Positions 14,038-16,000 of a stretch of 16,000 bases of DNA are shown here, piece after piece. The stretch covers positions 1-16,000 of the forward strand of contig JAKAGN010000013.1 of NCBI GenBank assembly GCA_021815525.1. The letters are read 5' to 3'. This stretch comes from Deltaproteobacteria bacterium. Its GTDB lineage: Bacteria; Desulfobacterota; Desulfobacteria; Desulfobacterales; Desulfatibacillaceae. Made by a program: the position numbers and the translations under genes. Numbering within the stretch: the first letter of the stretch is position 1; each line of letters opens with the position of its first letter. The notes beneath the pieces are model-generated. The model searched no databases. It was given only the letters and a program-made list of their open reading frames with translations, and was not told the origin of the DNA.

Positions 14038-14295
14038 ATGCAAATATCCCGAACCGAGAAATTCAAAAAGAGCTACAAAAAGCTGCCGGAGGAGATAAAA
14101 AAGGCGGCACAGAAGCAATTCCTGCTTTTGCTTTCCGACCCGTCCCACCCATCCTTGAACGTCAAAAAGATGAAGGGCCTTGCCGGTATCTGGGAGGCCC
14201 GGGTGACCACGGGTTACCGCTTCACCTTCCAGGTGGAAGGCGAGATGTATATCTTGAGAAACATCGGAACCCACGATGTTTTGGAGAAGCCGTAA
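14038..14295 (+). CDS. RelE/ParE-superfamily toxin
   Basis: This 85-residue small basic protein has the RelE/ParE fold pattern: an N-terminal strand and two helices (RTEKFKKSYKKLPEEIKKAA), then LNVKKMKGLAGIWEARVTTG, the strand YRFTFQVEGEMYILRNIG and a terminal THDVLEKP. RelE-type toxins cleave ribosome-bound mRNA, whereas ParE-type toxins block gyrase; the Arg in WEARV and YRF and the C-terminal His make an RNase of the RelE/YafQ kind somewhat more likely, but this is inference. It is paired with an AbrB-fold antitoxin rather than the common RHH or Phd type; the PrlF-YhaV system is a known precedent for AbrB with a RelE-like toxin. It ends nine bases from the converging ApeA-like gene. Reading frame is intact. 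Confidence 0.82.
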   Translation: MQISRTEKFKKSYKKLPEEIKKAAQKQFLLLLSDPSHPSLNVKKMKGLAGIWEARVTTGYRFTFQVEGEMYILRNIGTHDVLEKP

Positions 14296-14304
14296 ATTAT
14301 GAAT

Positions 14305-15675
14305 TTATACCTCAGCCTTTTTCCGTCTGAGGTAGTCATATTTTTGGGTTTCATCTATTATTAGTATTATTTCACTATCCTTGAATCCGAGATGATGAAG
14401 AAAACAAACTTCAAGTATAAATTTGATTCGTTCTGACATTAAATATAATTTTTCGATATCTATAGACTGAGGTTGATATTCTCCATCATAATGAGTGAAT
14501 AAATTTCTTGTATCTACAATAGTGCTAATTATACTTGTAGGGTTGCTGATTAGCTTTAGCAGAACAGCATTATGTCTCTCTATTATTTCTTTAAGACGTT
14601 TTCTCAATGAAAATTCGTTAAGGTATTTTAAGCGAGATTTAATGCTGTCCCTATAATGTTTATCAATATTATCAGGAATAGCTTTAATTAAAAGTGGATA
14701 GATTTCCCGTGTGAAACTATCTTTTTCTTGATAAACACCATCAGATATCCTTCTGTGATACGCTTCAATAGCTTGGCAGAGAGTTAAAAATTTATATTCA
14801 AGGTACATACCGCTATTATAAATTGTCCCAAAATAAAGACTGAGAACAGGTTCAAATAATTTCGATATATCGAACCAACGCCGTAGAAACTCGCCAAAGC
14901 GATCATCAACGTGGTCGTAGCGAAATAATAAGTCATAACTGCTTTCTATTTTTTCTTCTTCTGAGCAATAGGACGTGTTCTTATAAAATATATCAATTTC
15001 TTTTCCATGGGCAACACCTCTTATTGAAATTGGATATACCTTTTTTTGAGTTGCTAAACTTAACAAATTCTGAAGATATTGATTATAGTTTTGAAAGAAG
15101 ATAAATTTTTTAGGTTCATTGGGCTTTATCTGAAATTCAGATGTCTGTATAATTTCTGATTGTGTTGTAATAGATAGAGGTAGCATTACATTAAATAAAA
15201 TTAATATAGAAAGTTCCTCATCAATCATACTTTCAATTGGTTTAGGCAACTGATATGTTATTATCACTTTTTTTTCAGCATTGAATAGTTCTAAGGTAAA
15301 ACCTGATAGATTCAGCCATTTATCTATTAAAGAATATCTTATTGATATATCGTTAAAAATTATTTGACTCATAGTTAAAAAATGTTTACCTATAAATACA
15401 ATTTTTGCATAGACTTTTGAAGTTGGCAACCCAGGCATGTGAAGAGATATACCGAAAGACTGGCAATGTAAAAGTGTAACTTCCTTGCCAGTAACTGTAA
15501 AACCTAAGATAATCTCCCAATTTGAATGGCTCATCGCATCTTTGATATCCATGAATGAGCCTGTTAAGTCGAGTGTTACTCCTTCATTGGGGGTGAAATG
15601 GAGAGTTCCTTCCAATTTGTTCTCTTCGTTCCCAGGCAGCCACCATAACCCTTTATGTATGAAATCAGCTACCAT
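14305..15675 (-). CDS. ApeA-like HEPN-domain protein, probable abortive-infection (anti-phage) RNase
   Basis: This 456-residue protein has an N-terminal domain beginning FIHKGLWWLPGNEENKLEGT and LDLTGSF, resembling the ApeA N-terminal domain. The C-terminal part from about residue 260 is a helical HEPN-like domain, with FLTLCQAIEAYHRR near its start and the RNase motif RNLFTH (Arg390 to His395, R-N-x3-H) near its end. ApeA proteins were found as single-gene phage defence; HEPN nucleases generally cleave tRNA or other RNA when an infection is sensed and stop the host cell. The gene is visibly AT-rich (about one third G+C by eye) against GC-rich neighbours, so it was probably acquired recently. 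The ATG at 15675 has only a weak AAGAAAG upstream and I see no clear promoter. It converges tail-to-tail with the toxin gene. The catalytic residues are intact. Confidence 0.8.
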   Translation of the reverse strand: MVADFIHKGLWWLPGNEENKLEGTLHFTPNEGVTLDLTGSFMDIKDAMSHSNWEIILGFTVTGKEVTLLHCQSFGISLHMPGLPTSKVYAKIVFIGKHFLTMSQIIFNDISIRYSLIDKWLNLSGFTLELFNAEKKVIITYQLPKPIESMIDEELSILILFNVMLPLSITTQSEIIQTSEFQIKPNEPKKFIFFQNYNQYLQNLLSLATQKKVYPISIRGVAHGKEIDIFYKNTSYCSEEEKIESSYDLLFRYDHVDDRFGEFLRRWFDISKLFEPVLSLYFGTIYNSGMYLEYKFLTLCQAIEAYHRRISDGVYQEKDSFTREIYPLLIKAIPDNIDKHYRDSIKSRLKYLNEFSLRKRLKEIIERHNAVLLKLISNPTSIISTIVDTRNLFTHYDGEYQPQSIDIEKLYLMSERIKFILEVCFLHHLGFKDSEIILIIDETQKYDYLRRKKAEV

Positions 15676-15813
15676 TTTTCTACTTTCTTGAGGGATGCAT
15701 GAAGTCGATTCTAATAGTCATGAATTCTGAAAAACTGATAGTTAGATACTACGCATTCAATACGTTAGCCTTCGCTTCGTGCGTTTTTGGCCTTTCCGGC
15801 CAACCTCGCTTCC

Positions 15814-15941
15814 CCCAGGCTGGAGAAAAACGATGAGATGCAAGGAAGGCGAGCGGCGCGGGGAAGTCATAGTACTTTTCGTACATGACGACCCGCGCCG
15901 CGATTCCTGACGCCGCAGATCGCGTTTTTATCCAGCCTGGG
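15814..15941 (-). repeat. Palindromic stop-codon-linked repeat, copy 3
   Basis: The arm CCCAGGCTGGAGAAAAACG (15814-15832) pairs with 15923-15941 with a single mismatch. Family signatures ATGAGATGCAAGG (left) and GCAGATCGCG (right) are present. An internal stem GCGGCGCGGG/CCCGCGCCGC, continuing into GTCATAGTAC/GTACATGAC, forms a second hairpin. The right arm overlaps the stop codon (15928-15930) and last codons of the acyl-CoA synthetase. Length is 128 bp, close to copy 2. Between the ApeA-like start and this element (15676-15813) only a small palindrome (GGCC-TTTCC-GGCC near 15789) is visible. Confidence 0.85.
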
Positions 15942-16000
15942 TGTAGATGTCCTTATACTGCTCCCGTACAACCTTCTTGTCGAACTTGCCCACCGATGTC
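15928..16000 (-). CDS. AMP-dependent acyl-CoA synthetase/ligase, C-terminal fragment (cut by window edge)
   Basis: Only the last 23 full codons and the TAA stop are present. They read TSVGKFDKKVVREQYKDIY, then TQAG. TSVGKFDKK matches the A10 motif of acyl-CoA synthetases (PKTSVGKFDKK), whose lysine contacts the adenylate in the first half-reaction, activation of a fatty acid with ATP before CoA transfer. Chain length specificity cannot be judged. The last four residues and the stop are encoded inside the right arm of palindromic repeat copy 3, so the native end may have been changed by that element. With the dehydrogenase and hydratase at the other end of the window it supports an acyl-CoA-oxidising lifestyle. 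Confidence 0.85.
   Translation of the reverse strand, partial: TSVGKFDKKVVREQYKDIYTQAG

Noticed and set aside
13707..14330. Alternative plus-strand frame across the toxin-antitoxin operon
   Set aside because: It begins inside the operator and overlaps both toxin-antitoxin genes in another frame, and its Gly/Arg-rich product has no recognisable domain.
13441..15941. A CRISPR array or composite transposon formed by the repeats
   Set aside because: There are too few copies, unequal spacing and variable arms, no spacers or cas genes, and no transposase between them.

Overview
The window looks like chromosome of a strictly anaerobic, GC-rich Desulfobacterota-type (sulfate-reducer-like) bacterium. 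The evidence is a four-subunit 2-oxoacid:ferredoxin oxidoreductase, several fatty-acid/acyl-CoA degradation genes, a selenocysteine tRNA and a DUF3786 protein, all with high-GC codon use. The genus cannot be fixed from the sequence alone.

Layout from left to right. (1) 1-3337, all on the minus strand: the N-terminus of an enoyl-CoA hydratase cut by the window edge, a short-chain acyl-CoA dehydrogenase, and a tightly coupled pair (M20/PepT-like peptidase, then an XRE-cupin regulator). (2) 3426-3621, plus strand: a selenocysteine tRNA (selC) with promoter-like boxes upstream. It is followed by about 400 bases without a gene that hold three strong hairpins. (3) 4036-6957, minus strand: an operon in the order delta-alpha-beta-gamma for a 2-oxoacid (probably 2-oxoglutarate):ferredoxin oxidoreductase, with a plausible sigma70-type promoter at 7005-7033. 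(4) 7136-11502, minus strand: a two-gene DNA-processing unit, an SbcD/YhaO-like Mre11-type nuclease overlapping by GTGA a YhaN/SbcC-like coiled-coil ATPase with a central membrane-spanning pair. (5) 11706-13436, plus strand: a 114-residue conserved-looking protein, a DUF3786 protein and 2,3-bisphosphoglycerate-dependent phosphoglycerate mutase (gpmA). (6) 13666-15675: an accessory patch with an AbrB-type antitoxin and RelE/ParE-type toxin behind a strong promoter with a palindromic AT-rich operator, facing tail-to-tail an AT-rich ApeA-like HEPN protein that is a probable abortive-infection RNase. (7) 15928-16000, minus strand: the C-terminus of an AMP-dependent acyl-CoA synthetase.

The most unusual structure is a dispersed palindromic repeat family with copies at 1570-1636 (internally deleted), 13441-13566 and 15814-15941. 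Each copy lies within four bases of a stop codon, or overlaps it, and always has the same orientation relative to the gene that ends there. Two copies in opposite orientation bracket the toxin-antitoxin/ApeA patch. A second family, G-run/C-run hairpins with an A/T-rich cap, occurs at 148-206 and 3963-4017.

The genes fit a lifestyle of anaerobic acyl-CoA oxidation (ligase, dehydrogenase, hydratase) feeding a ferredoxin-linked 2-oxoacid step, with a recently gained phage-defence cargo. No complete system that I could call wholly new is evident. The stop-codon-linked repeat and the defence patch it brackets are the best leads.
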